Positions 27,782-36,749 of a stretch of DNA of 64,000 nt are shown here, in pieces. Location of the stretch: contig JAJYVF010000020.1 in NCBI GenBank assembly GCA_021792135.1, forward strand, positions 40,305-104,304. Direction: 5' to 3'. How positions within the stretch are numbered: position 1 is the first letter of the stretch; each line of letters begins with the position of its first letter. The notes below the pieces were generated by a model. That model worked only from the letters and a program-made list of their open reading frames with translations. It was not told the DNA's origin and did not search any database. Origin of the DNA: Acidobacteriota bacterium. Lineage in GTDB: Bacteria > Acidobacteriota > Terriglobia > Terriglobales > Acidobacteriaceae. Both the position numbers and the translations under genes were made by a program.

Positions 27782-29959
27782 CTAATACCTGGCGAGCGAA
27801 GCGATGTTCTGGTAGATGCTGTCCTGGTTGGGCAGGATGACGTCCTCGAGGATCGGCTGGTACGCAACGAAGGTGTCCATGGCGCCGATGCGGCGGACCG
27901 GGGCATCCAGATCGTCGAAGAGCTCTTCGCCGATGCGGGCGGCGATTTCGGCGCCGTAGCCCCAGCTCAGCGTGTCTTCGTGCGCGACAATGACGCGGCT
28001 GGTTTTCCTCACGGACGTTGCGATCGCTTCCCAGTCGTACGGGTTCAGGGTACGCAGATCGAGGATCTCCGTCTCGACATGAAGCTCGCGCGCGGCCCGC
28101 TGTGCGGCCTGCAGAGCACGGGGAACGATGGCTCCGTAGGTGACGACGGTGAGGTCGCTGCCTTCCCGGGCAATGCGCGCTTTGCCGAAGGGGATCATGT
28201 GGTCCGGACCGGGATAAGGAGCGCGTCCCCACGTCTCGCGGTACAGGCGCTTGTGTTCGAAGAAGAGGACAGGGTCGTCGCAGCGGATGGCGGTGCGCAG
28301 CAGACCGTTCGCGTCAAGGGCGTTGGAGGGGAAGACGACGCGGATGCCCGGCGTATGGGTAAAGATGCTCTCGCCGCACTGCGAATGATAGATGGAGCCT
28401 CCGGTGAGATAGCCGCCGATGGGCACGCGAATGACGGCCGGTGCGGCCCACGTCCCGTTGGAGCGCCAGCGCAGGACGCTGAGCTCGTTGCGGATCTGGT
28501 GCATGGCCGGCCAGATGTAGTCGAAGAACTGGATTTCGGCGATCGGTTTGAGACCGCGAACCGCCATCCCGAGCGCCCGGCCGACGATGGCGGCTTCCGC
28601 CAGCGATGAATTGAAGACGCGGTCGGAGCCGAAAGCGGACTGCAGGCCGGCGGTCAGCTTGAAAACACCGCCCTTGCCCTTGACCTGCTTCCGGTCGAGG
28701 TATTCCTCGCGGGAGCAGTCGGCGACATCTTCGCCGAAGACCAGGATGCGGGGATCGCGACGCATTTCATCGTGCAGGCAGGCGTTGATCAGATCCGACA
28801 TGGTGCGGTCGTCGCCCTGCGGGGCGGGAGGCGTGGCCAGTTCCGGGCGAGTGGGGTCAAAGTCCTCCGAATAGCGGTGCCGCAGGATGGCTGCCGGCTC
28901 CGGCGAGGGCAGCGGAGCGCGGAGAGCCCGCTCAGCGGCCTGGCGAACTTCCTCATCGACCTCCTTCTCCATTTGCTCAATGCCAGCGGGATCGAGAATG
29001 CCCTCGCGGAGCAGGAGCATCTGAAAGCTGTGGATGGGATCGCGCAGGGCTTCGGCATCGCGCTCGGAGGCGGGACGGTAGAGCCGGTCGTTGTCAGAAT
29101 AGGAATGGGAGTAGGGCCGGATCACATGGCCGTGAACCAGGGCCGGACCGCGACGGGCACGACAGTGGGCGATCGCTCGCTCGAAGGCCTGCAGGCAGGC
29201 GATGGGATCGGTGCCGTCGACTTCGGCGAAATGGAAATTGGGAAAGTTCGCCAGCAGGTGAGAGATGTTGCCGCCGGGGGTGTTGACTTCGACAGGGACG
29301 GAGATGGCGTAGCCGTTGTCTTCGACCACGAACAGGACCGGAAGCTTCCGATTGGAGGCGACGCTGATGGCCTCCCAGAATTCGCCCTGGCTGGTGGCTC
29401 CTTCTCCGAGGGAGACGTAGACGACCTCGTCCCTGCGAAACTGGACCTGATGAAACTGGCGGTAATCGTCGCGATGGGTCTCCGCCGCCTCCGGATGACG
29501 GCTGAGGTACATGCCGGCCTCCGCGCAGCCGACGGCGTGCAGGCACTGGGTGGCCGTGGAAGACGACGGGGAGACGATATGCAGCCTCGGGCTGCTCCAG
29601 TGGGAGGGCATCTGGCGTCCGCCGCTGGCGGTATCGGAGGCGGCGCCTACGCCCTGCAGAAGATGTTCCTCGACGGTGGTGCCCAGAGCGAGGGAGAGGC
29701 CGCGGTCGCGGTAATAGGGGAAAAACCAGTCGTATCCGGGGCGGAGCGACAGGCCCGCCGTCACCAGCAGGGCTTCGTGGCCGGCGCCGGAGATCTGGAA
29801 GAAGATCTTCTGCTGGTTCTTCAGGATGATTTCGCGGTCATCCGTGCGCCGCGACAGATACATCAGGCGATAGATCTCGATCAGCTTTTCCGGGGGAAGC
29901 GCATGCACGCCGGTGACCTCTCCGGTGAAAGCAGCGCCTGAGACCACAGTCTGGCCCAT
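27782..29959 (-). CDS. branched-chain/2-oxoacid dehydrogenase E1, alpha-beta fusion
   Basis: 725 aa fusing both subunits of a thiamine-diphosphate-dependent 2-oxoacid dehydrogenase E1. The alpha half (residues about 20-370) includes [15 protein letters not shown], the ThDP motif [20 protein letters not shown] and [13 protein letters not shown]. The beta half starts near residue 390 ([27 protein letters not shown]). It continues with [35 protein letters not shown] and [15 protein letters not shown] segments. It resembles 2-oxoisovalerate-type E1. No E2 (lipoyl acyltransferase) or E3 gene is in the window. Start ATG 29959 begins [15 protein letters not shown]. Confidence 0.92.
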   Translation of the reverse strand: MGQTVVSGAAFTGEVTGVHALPPEKLIEIYRLMYLSRRTDDREIILKNQQKIFFQISGAGHEALLVTAGLSLRPGYDWFFPYYRDRGLSLALGTTVEEHLLQGVGAASDTASGGRQMPSHWSSPRLHIVSPSSSTATQCLHAVGCAEAGMYLSRHPEAAETHRDDYRQFHQVQFRRDEVVYVSLGEGATSQGEFWEAISVASNRKLPVLFVVEDNGYAISVPVEVNTPGGNISHLLANFPNFHFAEVDGTDPIACLQAFERAIAHCRARRGPALVHGHVIRPYSHSYSDNDRLYRPASERDAEALRDPIHSFQMLLLREGILDPAGIEQMEKEVDEEVRQAAERALRAPLPSPEPAAILRHRYSEDFDPTRPELATPPAPQGDDRTMSDLINACLHDEMRRDPRILVFGEDVADCSREEYLDRKQVKGKGGVFKLTAGLQSAFGSDRVFNSSLAEAAIVGRALGMAVRGLKPIAEIQFFDYIWPAMHQIRNELSVLRWRSNGTWAAPAVIRVPIGGYLTGGSIYHSQCGESIFTHTPGIRVVFPSNALDANGLLRTAIRCDDPVLFFEHKRLYRETWGRAPYPGPDHMIPFGKARIAREGSDLTVVTYGAIVPRALQAAQRAARELHVETEILDLRTLNPYDWEAIATSVRKTSRVIVAHEDTLSWGYGAEIAARIGEELFDDLDAPVRRIGAMDTFVAYQPILEDVILPNQDSIYQNIASLARY

Positions 29960-30515
29960 TCGGGACCTCTCACGTACTGAGATGATTACCTCTCCAGTTT
30001 AGAGCGCCCAGGCGATTTTCCGATTTTCCGCGGGTCCCGGCGCTCCGAGCTGATCGACCGGAAATTCCAGCAGCGGGTTTCGGTCTCAGGCGAATGGCAG
30101 GACCGGACGCGCAGGGCTCAGGGCTGGAATCTTTCGAAGCCAGATGTTCTCGAAGTTTCGGAGGTCCTGCGTTTTCCGCGAGGCGCCGAAACAGTTTGTG
30201 TCTCAGCCTACCTTTGTCGTCACGCGGGGTCAACCGAGTCAACTCCTGCCAAAAACCAGGGGCGAGCGCTAACGCTGACCGGGGCCGGAATTCACCGCAG
30301 CTTGCGCCGCGATGAACCCGCAAATTCGCTATCCGGCAATCGGGTGTTGTGGACTCAGGGGAGAAGCCACTGTGACCTGCCACTCCTGCCGGATGAACAA
30401 CGGCGGCGCCTGGGACAACGCCAGGAAGTTCATCGAAACCGGCGCGCACGGTGGCAGGGGCAATTCGGAGTCCCGGCGGGGCCGGCGGTTCGCACCCTTC
30501 TCTCGCAGGTCGGCG
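29960..30515. other. 556-bp region with only an hppA remnant
   Basis: Between the E1 fusion gene and the small secreted protein I see no intact gene. Open frames on both strands lack ribosome binding sites, start logic and recognisable sequence. The one meaningful element is a short fragment of a membrane pyrophosphatase gene on the plus strand, listed separately. Confidence 0.6.
30393..30470 (+). pseudogene. fragment of H+-translocating pyrophosphatase (hppA)
   Basis: The plus-strand reading MNNGGAWDNARKFIETGAHG followed by GRGNSE matches the highly conserved late segment of membrane-bound pyrophosphatases (GGAWDNAKKYIE, G-H/N-HGGKGSE). Nothing hppA-like continues: the expected HKAAVVGDTVGDPFKD is missing, and upstream sequence is unrelated. 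Only about 26 codons survive, so this is a deletion scar. The match is from memory of the family, but the motif is long and specific. Confidence 0.65.
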
Positions 30516-30923
30516 CTACTGGCCGTCGCGCATCTTCTCCTTCACGGCCTTGGCAAGCTTTTCCATCTGCGAGGCGGTATTCACGACGGAAAGGGAAAGC
30601 TGGTCCTTATTGCTCTTATCCACGTCTGCCTTCAGCTGCTTCGCCAGCTCCAGCAGGTGGTTGGTGTCAGCCACAATCTCCTTCTGCCGGAGGAGGTTCC
30701 GCTCCCTCATCATGTTGTGGATGATGTGCATCTGTTCCTGGTCCGCGCTGCTGCCGAAGAGGGCGGCGGATGAGGCGGCCGGCGAGACGGGACTGACGGG
30801 CGCCAACGGTAGCGGTATCGGCTCCGGGGCCACCTGGCCACCTGCGGTCAGGCACGCAAAAGCTCCGGCCAGAAGGAGCATCGAACAGTAGCGGGCTGAG
30901 CGGGCGAGCAGGACAGAAATCAT
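30516..30923 (-). CDS. small secreted coiled-coil protein, conserved in Acidobacteria
   Basis: 135 aa. ATG 30923 has a strong ribosome binding site (GGAGGAGG) and gives a signal peptide ending near LTAGGQVA. A Pro-rich linker (PEPIPLPLAPVSPVSP) is followed by a charged helical region (MHIIHNMMRERNLLRQKEIV, LLELAKQLKADVDKSNK, MEKLAKAVKEKMRDG), probably coiled coil. I recall similar short hypothetical proteins in acidobacterial genomes but know of no function. Monocistronic, divergent from the MscS gene with about 106 bp between. Confidence 0.75.
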   Translation of the reverse strand: MISVLLARSARYCSMLLLAGAFACLTAGGQVAPEPIPLPLAPVSPVSPAASSAALFGSSADQEQMHIIHNMMRERNLLRQKEIVADTNHLLELAKQLKADVDKSNKDQLSLSVVNTASQMEKLAKAVKEKMRDGQ

Positions 30924-31029
30924 GAAACGCCTCCTCCGCGAATTCTCAGATGGGGGCATTATAGTTCCATTCCCCCGGCGCCGATGAGCCCGGGGTGCAG
31001 CCTGGGTGCAGGTATGCTGGGGAACAGGA

Positions 31030-32031
31030 ATGTGGATCGAGATACTGAGTTTTGCGGGACAAAGAGAGCTTCTTCAGACGCTCGGGGACCGGTATCGTGT
31101 CGACCTGCAGAACTTTCTGGATGACAAGCTTCCCAAACTGATTGGCGTGGCGATCATCTTCTGGATCCTGCTGCGGGTCCTGAAGCTGATCACCGGGCAC
31201 ATTCTGAGGATTGCCGAGCGGCAGTCGAGCACGGCGGGGCATCTCGCCCAGGTGCGGACGCTCACTTCGGTGATTCGCACCACGGGCATCGGCGTCATTG
31301 CGGTGCTGGCGGCGCTGCAGATTTTGCCCATTCTGGGCTTCAATCTGGGGCCGCTGCTGACCAGCGCCGGGGTTGCGGGCGTGGCGATCGGCCTGGCCGC
31401 ACAGAACATCGTCAAAGACTGCTTCAACGGTTTCCTGATCCTGGTCGAAGACCAGTACAACGTGGGCGATGTCATCCGCATTGCCGGTCTGAGCGGCACA
31501 GTGGAATCGATGACCCTGCGCAAGACTCAGGTCCGCGACAGCGACGGCACCCTGTACATCGTTCCCAATTCGCAGATCACGACTGTGGCCAACCTGACCC
31601 GGGATTTCTCCGTGGCCACGATCAATGTTTCGGTAGACTTCTCTGCCAATCCCGATGAGGTACTGGTGCTGCTCAAAGAGGTTGCGATGAGCGTGCGCAA
31701 CGATCCGGCTTACCGCGACCTGTATCTGGCCGACCCCACGCTGCTGGGCGTCGATTCGATCAAAGGTTCGCAGGTGATCTATCCGGTGCAGCTGAGGACA
31801 ATAGCCAACAAGCAGTGGGCGCCGATGCGCGAAACGCAGCGGCGCATCCGCCTGGCGCTCGAGGAGCACGGGATGCTGCCCGGCGATCCGATGCGGGTTT
31901 ACAGCCGGTGGACTGGGGGGAGGGGAGCGCCGCCGCAGGCGTTGATCGAGCATCGGGCCGAGGCTAAAGCAGCGGATCCCACGGTAGCGAAGGCTGCGGA
32001 GGTGAATCCGTTTTCCGGCGACGGGGTGTAA
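31030..32031 (+). CDS. MscS-family mechanosensitive ion channel
   Basis: 333 aa. ATG 31030 is preferred over an upstream GTG because it follows GGGGAACAGGA. Three membrane helices (VAIIFWILLRVLKLITGHIL, GIGVIAVLAALQILPILG, and the pore helix AGVAGVAIGLAAQNIVKD) are followed by the beta domain (VEDQYNVGDVIRIAGLSGTV, IVPNSQITTVANLTRDFS). It relieves osmotic down-shock at the inner membrane. It is short-form, with a 40-residue Ala/Pro-rich tail after the core. No gene partner; convergent with the CYTH gene. Confidence 0.93.
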   Translation: MWIEILSFAGQRELLQTLGDRYRVDLQNFLDDKLPKLIGVAIIFWILLRVLKLITGHILRIAERQSSTAGHLAQVRTLTSVIRTTGIGVIAVLAALQILPILGFNLGPLLTSAGVAGVAIGLAAQNIVKDCFNGFLILVEDQYNVGDVIRIAGLSGTVESMTLRKTQVRDSDGTLYIVPNSQITTVANLTRDFSVATINVSVDFSANPDEVLVLLKEVAMSVRNDPAYRDLYLADPTLLGVDSIKGSQVIYPVQLRTIANKQWAPMRETQRRIRLALEEHGMLPGDPMRVYSRWTGGRGAPPQALIEHRAEAKAADPTVAKAAEVNPFSGDGV

Positions 32032-32097
32032 GCCGCGCTCGCAGGGAATGCACGACGCTGCTCCAGGCTGCCGACTCGGAAGCGCAGGCGAGCAAGA

Positions 32098-32679
32098 TCA
32101 GGCGGCGCGCGGGGGGATCTCGTCGAAGGTCAGGTTCTGAGCGGGGCTGCCGGTCTGCTCCCGCCACTGATCGAAGAGGCGGCCGTAGCTTAGGGTGATG
32201 AAGTCCGCGTGATCGATGCCGAGCTTGCGGCCGGTCGCGTCAATCCACTCGGGCGGCCCTTCCAACTCGGCGTAAGTGCCGATGGGCGTTTCATCCAGCA
32301 CCACATGGCCGATCGCATCGGCGAATTCCGTGCGCCATTTTTCGTAGACGAACGCCGGTGAATAGCCGAGCTGCGAGAAGATGTGCCCGATGGCTTCGCC
32401 GTCCTGCACCTCGGTTTCGGTTTCTTCGCGATGCTTGTGGCGAGCAGCGGGGTCGTTGTTGCGCGGCAGGCATTTGTGCGTGACGACCCAGTGGTGGCCA
32501 TATTTGCGCACGCGCAGAATTGCCTGCTGGCCGCGCAGAACGCGGTCGGGCGTGTCGTAGAGCACGTTGCGCTCGAAGGTGCGCGGAGTCCTGAGGCGAA
32601 AATCGGCGGAGGCCAGCCGCACAGCCAGGGCCTCCGGATCGGTGACGCGAAACTTCACCTCGATCTCCATGCTGCTCAT
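32098..32679 (-). CDS. cyaB: CYTH domain protein (class IV adenylate cyclase/thiamine triphosphatase fold)
   Basis: 193 aa. It opens with the CYTH signature MEIEVKFRV (ExExK), followed by RLRTPRTFERNVLYDT, QQAILRVRKYG, and acidic metal-binding strands (HREETETEVQDG, HVVLDETPIGTYAELEG). Members bind triphosphorylated substrates in a beta tunnel. Activity may be class IV adenylate cyclase, triphosphatase or other; it cannot be decided here. Start is at the first Met of MSSMEIEVK (32679) or three codons later. Its start is about 58 bp from the divergent Sua5 start, so the two may share a promoter region. Confidence 0.88.
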   Translation of the reverse strand: MSSMEIEVKFRVTDPEALAVRLASADFRLRTPRTFERNVLYDTPDRVLRGQQAILRVRKYGHHWVVTHKCLPRNNDPAARHKHREETETEVQDGEAIGHIFSQLGYSPAFVYEKWRTEFADAIGHVVLDETPIGTYAELEGPPEWIDATGRKLGIDHADFITLSYGRLFDQWREQTGSPAQNLTFDEIPPRAA

Positions 32680-32737
32680 ACAATTCGAGTATGCATCGGG
32701 AACCGCACCTTGCACCAGGAGCCGCGCGCGTGGCGGC

Positions 32738-33796
32738 ATGAGGACCCTGAGATTCACTGCCGATCCGCTGCATCCGGAGAGCGAGGCTTCGCGCCAGTCG
32801 ATTGCCCGCTGCGCTGAGATCCTTCGCGGCGGGGGCACGGTCGCATTTCCTACCGAGACGGTTTATGGGCTGGGCGCGCATGCGCTCGATGCAAATGCGG
32901 TGGCGAAGATCTTCGTCGCCAAGCAGCGGCCCTCGTGGGATCCGCTGATTGTTCACCTCGGCGAGGAGCGGATGCTGGGGTTGCTGGTCTCCGAGATCCC
33001 GGAGAATGCGCGCCGCCTGATCGCGATCTTCTGGCCTGGGCCGCTGACGCTGCTGCTGCCGCGCAAACGCGAAGTTCCGGATCTGGTGACGGCGGGGCTG
33101 CCCCGTGTCGGCGTGCGGATGCCGGCACACCCGATCGCGCATGCTCTGCTGCGGGAAGCTGGCATCCCGGTGGCGGCGCCCAGCGCCAACAGCTTCGGGA
33201 GGATCAGCCCCACGCGAGCGGACCACGTGGCCGAGGATCTCGACGGCCGCATCGATGCCATCCTCGACGGAGGCGAAACGACGCACGGCGTCGAGTCCAC
33301 GGTTGTGCTGGTGACAGATGACGAATCTGTCATCTACCGGCCCGGGGTCATTACGCTGGAGCAGATTCGAGCTGTCTGTACGGGCAGCGTCTCAGCGCGA
33401 GAGTTCAGCGAATCCTCGGGCCGCGCAGGTCAGCCGTTGCCCTCGCCAGGGATGGATCATCGCCACTACGCTCCGCGCGCGCGGCTGATCCTGGTGGGCG
33501 GCAATGGCGAGACGCAGAAATCCGATTTCGGAGAAGCTGCGAGGCGCGCCGAGGAAGCCGGAGAGGCCGTCGGCCTGATGCTGCCCGACGCTTTCCAGTC
33601 CGCGGTCATCGGGCGCACGGCGCGGGTCTTTCGATGGGGCAGGTGGGACGACGAAGAGGAACTCGCGCATCGGCTTTTTGCCGGGCTGCGCTGGCTGGAT
33701 GCAGCCGGCGTCACGGCGATCGTCTGCCCGCTGCCGCCGGGCAGGGGGGTTGCGGTGGCGATCCGGGACCGGCTGATGAGGGCAGCGCGCCAGTAG
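32738..33796 (+). CDS. tsaC: L-threonylcarbamoyladenylate synthase (Sua5/TsaC)
   Basis: 352 aa, the long Sua5 form with an N-terminal YrdC domain and a C-terminal Sua5 domain. It makes threonylcarbamoyl-AMP from threonine, bicarbonate and ATP for t6A37 tRNA modification. YrdC motifs are VAFPTETVYGLGAHALD, KIFVAKQRPSWDPLIVHL, FWPGPLTLLLPRK, VGVRMPAHPIAHALL and PSANSFGRISPT. The linker SPGMDHRHYAPRA is diagnostic of Sua5. The partner TsaD is encoded in the same window near 61 kb. ATG 32738 begins MRTLRFTADPLHPESE. Confidence 0.95.
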   Translation: MRTLRFTADPLHPESEASRQSIARCAEILRGGGTVAFPTETVYGLGAHALDANAVAKIFVAKQRPSWDPLIVHLGEERMLGLLVSEIPENARRLIAIFWPGPLTLLLPRKREVPDLVTAGLPRVGVRMPAHPIAHALLREAGIPVAAPSANSFGRISPTRADHVAEDLDGRIDAILDGGETTHGVESTVVLVTDDESVIYRPGVITLEQIRAVCTGSVSAREFSESSGRAGQPLPSPGMDHRHYAPRARLILVGGNGETQKSDFGEAARRAEEAGEAVGLMLPDAFQSAVIGRTARVFRWGRWDDEEELAHRLFAGLRWLDAAGVTAIVCPLPPGRGVAVAIRDRLMRAARQ

Positions 33797-34070
33797 ACCA
33801 GGGATGCTGCCGATTGGATATCTCGTCGGACCGGGCGTTCGCCGGGCAACCCGTGGCAAAGGTCGCGTTTTGAAAGGGCGCGTCACAGCCGTGCGCAGGG
33901 GGAACTGTCAGCTTTTCGTCTCGAATGCAGGGGACCCGCCAATGCTCCATGGCTGCGCAATGCGCGCGCGCCGCGTGTAAGCGCCGCCGGACGACGGGAA
34001 CGTGCGCCGTATCAAGTCCTGCGGGCCTGGGTGATTGCCGCCGCCGCGTCTCCGGCGTTACCCTCACCCT

Positions 34071-35309
34071 GTGATCCCAGAGCTGCGGCAGGACTTCAAT
34101 CGCCGGTTTCGCCCGGAGGCCTTTCGCAAAATGCTCCACGGCCTCGATGCCGTGGCGCGCACCCACGTCGGGTTCCCGGTTGCCGAGACTCCCTGCTTCT
34201 TTCCTCGCCCGCTGCTGGACGAGATGGCTTCGATCGGCGCTGAGCTGACGCACCGTCTTCTCGCAAACCCTGATTACCTGGCCCGCTCCCTGGCCGCGAT
34301 TCCCGAACCCTGGCGGGCTGCCGATCAGAACGCCCATCCCCACTTCCTGACGGCGGATTTCGGGCTGGCGCGCGAGGCTGACGGCCGGCTCGCGCCCCGT
34401 CTGGTGGAGATGCAGGCGTTTCCCTCGGTCTTCGGATTTCAGTGGGTCCTGGGCGAGGCTTACCGCTCCGCGTTTGCGCTGGACCCCGCGCTCGGATGCC
34501 TCCTGGGCAGCCACGACGAGGCCTCGTTCTGGAAGCTGCTGGATCGCGTCATCGTCGGCGGCCACGATCCGGAGACCGTGGTTCTGGCCGATGTGGATCC
34601 GCAGCACCAGAAAACGCTGCCGGACTTCCACATCACCGCTGACCGTCTCGGGATTCGCATCGTGGACATCGCGGAGATCGAGCCGCTCGATCCTGTGGAC
34701 GGGCGCCCCGGCCACCTGCCCCGTCTCTGCTATCGGAGCGGCCGGCGTCTGATTCCCATCCGCCGCATTTATAACCGGGCCATTGTCGACGAACTGGTCC
34801 GGAAGCAGGTTCCGCTCCGCTTCGATTACCAGGAGACCTTTGACGTCGAGTGGGCGGGTCATCCCAACTGGTATTTCCACATCAGTAAATTTTCGCTGCC
34901 CTGGCTGGATCACCCCGCGGTGCCCGCCGCCGTCTTCCTGAACGAGTGGTGCCGGGGCGGGGGACAGGATCGCCTTCCCGAGGGCCGTAATCGCTGGATT
35001 CTAAAGCCGCTGTACTCGTTCGCAGGCCAGGGAATCGTTTTTGCACCGACGGAGGAGCAACTGTTGGGTATTCCCAAAGCCCGGAGAGGTGACTATCTGC
35101 TGCAGGAGCGGATTACTTTCGACCCTGTCATCGATACCCCTGTGGGTCCGACCCATGCCGAAATCCGCATCCTCTACGCCTGGCCGGATCGCGGAAAGCT
35201 GACGCCCGTCCTCGCCCTTGTTCGGCTCGGACGCGGCAGGATGATGGGCGTGGATCACAACCGCGATCAGGCGTGGGTGGGCGCCTCGGCTGCATTTTTT
35301 CCTGCCTGA
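34071..35309 (+). CDS. hypothetical protein with ATP-grasp-like C-terminus
   Basis: 412 aa, not a family I can name. N-terminal region (FRKMLHGLDAVARTHVGFPV) is followed by LVEMQAFPSVFGFQWVLGEA, which recalls proteins of the circularly permuted ATP-grasp or glutathionylspermidine-synthase-like kind. The C-terminal 100 residues look ATP-grasp-like: a Lys and Gly-rich loop (WILKPLYSFAGQGIVF), then YLLQERITFDP, and an acidic EIRILYAW strand. It may therefore ligate a carboxylate to an amine using ATP. GTG at 34071 is preferred to TTG 34035; neither has a clear ribosome binding site. Stand-alone gene. Confidence 0.7.
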   Translation: MIPELRQDFNRRFRPEAFRKMLHGLDAVARTHVGFPVAETPCFFPRPLLDEMASIGAELTHRLLANPDYLARSLAAIPEPWRAADQNAHPHFLTADFGLAREADGRLAPRLVEMQAFPSVFGFQWVLGEAYRSAFALDPALGCLLGSHDEASFWKLLDRVIVGGHDPETVVLADVDPQHQKTLPDFHITADRLGIRIVDIAEIEPLDPVDGRPGHLPRLCYRSGRRLIPIRRIYNRAIVDELVRKQVPLRFDYQETFDVEWAGHPNWYFHISKFSLPWLDHPAVPAAVFLNEWCRGGGQDRLPEGRNRWILKPLYSFAGQGIVFAPTEEQLLGIPKARRGDYLLQERITFDPVIDTPVGPTHAEIRILYAWPDRGKLTPVLALVRLGRGRMMGVDHNRDQAWVGASAAFFPA

Positions 35310-35495
35310 CGGTGGTTACTGCGGCTCTGATTCGAGAGCGCGGTGAAGTGTCATTACCGGGAGAGAGTTATCACCCTTTTTGGTGATTGCCCCAGAAATT
35401 TTATGGTTGTAAAAGATAACTGTCGGGGTAAACTTTGGTAATTGGCCTTCTCGGTGTATTGCGGGTACTGTGGGGAAGATGTTCGGGGAGACCCT

Positions 35496-35831
35496 ATGAG
35501 GTTCGCGGTGGTTCCGGTTTCGGGAGCGCAGGAACGGCGCACCTCACGCGGTGCTGTTCGCTACCCGATGCATCTGCAGGTCACGCTGATCGTCGAAGGC
35601 CATGAATACGAAGCCGTTACCGAAGATTTCTCCGCCAGCGGGGTTCTGCTTCGGCTGGAAAGGCCATTGCAGATCGACCAGGAGATCGAGTTCCTGGTAG
35701 AAATCCCCTCCGAAGTGCTGGAGTTTTCCATGACTGCGGCGCTGCATTGCTCGGGTCGGATCGTCCGTTCCTTCTGGAAAGACGGTGAGCCCTGGGCCGC
35801 CGCGGTGATCGACGAGTACCGTTTTCAATGA
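35496..35831 (+). CDS. PilZ domain protein (putative c-di-GMP receptor)
   Basis: 111 aa. ATG 35496 follows GGGGAG by 5 bp. The PilZ c-di-GMP binding elements are both present: the basic RRTSRGAVRYP (RxxxR) and, after strand formation, DFSASGVLLRL (D/N-x-S-x-x-G). Single-domain PilZ proteins relay c-di-GMP levels to motility, pili or polysaccharide export. The response regulator gene follows 33 bp later on the same strand, so the two form a probable operon. Confidence 0.88.
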   Translation: MRFAVVPVSGAQERRTSRGAVRYPMHLQVTLIVEGHEYEAVTEDFSASGVLLRLERPLQIDQEIEFLVEIPSEVLEFSMTAALHCSGRIVRSFWKDGEPWAAAVIDEYRFQ

Positions 35832-35864
35832 GCCGTTTCGGGCCAGGATGATTACAGGACGCAG

Positions 35865-36614
35865 ATGACGCAGAGCAACGGAAGCAACAACGGCCATCAT
35901 TCTCCAAACGAGCAGGAGCCCGAGCTTCGGGTCATTCTCGCGGATTCTCAGGCCATCTATCGGGTGGGGATGCGGAAGGTGTTTGCGCCCGATACCGGTA
36001 TTCTCGTGGCGGGCGAAGCTGACAGTCTGCAGGCGCTGCAGGATGTGGTCCCGAAGGTCGAGGCAGACGTGCTGCTCCTGGAGGGAGCCATGATCGCCGG
36101 CAATGCGAACGCCATTCCCGCTCTGGTGCGCATCGCTCCGAATCTCAAGATCATCGTGCAGGCTACCTCCAGCGATGAGTCCCACACGGTGGACCTGTAC
36201 CGCCGCGGCGTCAAGGGCATTATTCCGCGTTCCATCTCTCCGGATCTGCTGGTCAAGTGCGTGCGGAAGATTGCCGTCGGCGAAACCTGGATCGACAACC
36301 AGTCCATCAACTGGGTGATCGAGGCTTACCGCTCGCAGGCCACGGCGATGGTGAATCCGCGCAGCCAGCCGCGCCTGAATCAGAAGGAGATGCTGATCAT
36401 TGCCGGCATCACCCAGGGCAAGCGCAACAAGGAGATTGCCTATCAGCTGGGCACGACCGAGCAGGTGGTGAAGAACTATCTCCGGAAGATCTACGACAAG
36501 CTCGGTGTCTCCGACCGCCTGGAACTGGCCCTCTACTGCCTCCACCATCAGCTGCACAAGCGCGCAGCCGAAGTGGAGGGCCGCGCTCTGGAAAGCACCG
36601 GCAGCCAGTCCTGA
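35865..36614 (+). CDS. NarL/LuxR-type response regulator with Glu in place of phospho-Asp
   Basis: 249 aa. Residues 20-140 are a receiver domain and 175-240 a LuxR helix-turn-helix (MLIIAGITQGKRNKEIAYQL, VVKNYLRKIYDKLGVSDR). Acidic pocket Asp27 (ILADSQ), Thr101 (VQATSSDE) and Lys117 (RGVKGIIP) are kept. But the phosphoacceptor position in ADVLLLEGAMIAG is Glu73 instead of Asp. Glu often mimics the phosphorylated state, so the protein may be constitutively active or controlled otherwise. No histidine kinase is nearby. A terminator follows directly. Confidence 0.92.
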   Translation: MTQSNGSNNGHHSPNEQEPELRVILADSQAIYRVGMRKVFAPDTGILVAGEADSLQALQDVVPKVEADVLLLEGAMIAGNANAIPALVRIAPNLKIIVQATSSDESHTVDLYRRGVKGIIPRSISPDLLVKCVRKIAVGETWIDNQSINWVIEAYRSQATAMVNPRSQPRLNQKEMLIIAGITQGKRNKEIAYQLGTTEQVVKNYLRKIYDKLGVSDRLELALYCLHHQLHKRAAEVEGRALESTGSQS

Positions 36615-36635
36615 GCACCGCGTCCTTACAGAACG

Positions 36636-36665
36636 AGAGCCCGGAAAGATCCGGGCTCTTTCTGT
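36636..36665 (+). terminator. intrinsic terminator after response regulator
   Basis: AGAGCCCGGA and TCCGGGCTCT pair perfectly around an AAGA loop, followed by TTCTGT. It lies 22 bp after the response-regulator stop. The outer ACAGA/TCTGT bases can extend the stem. Confidence 0.8.
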
Positions 36666-36749
36666 ATCTGCCGGATTGGGCGGTTGCCGCCGGGCTCCGT
36701 CCGCTGCGCCGGTTCCTGGCGGGGGAAATCCGTTGCGCGTCTTCCGCAG

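Noticed and set aside
29970..30449. 159-aa minus frame between the E1 fusion and the small secreted gene
   Set aside because: No recognisable sequence, no ribosome binding site, and it overlaps the plus-strand hppA remnant.
33797..34070. gap between Sua5 and the ATP-grasp-like gene examined for a small gene or remnant
   Set aside because: No frame with family resemblance or ribosome binding site on either strand.
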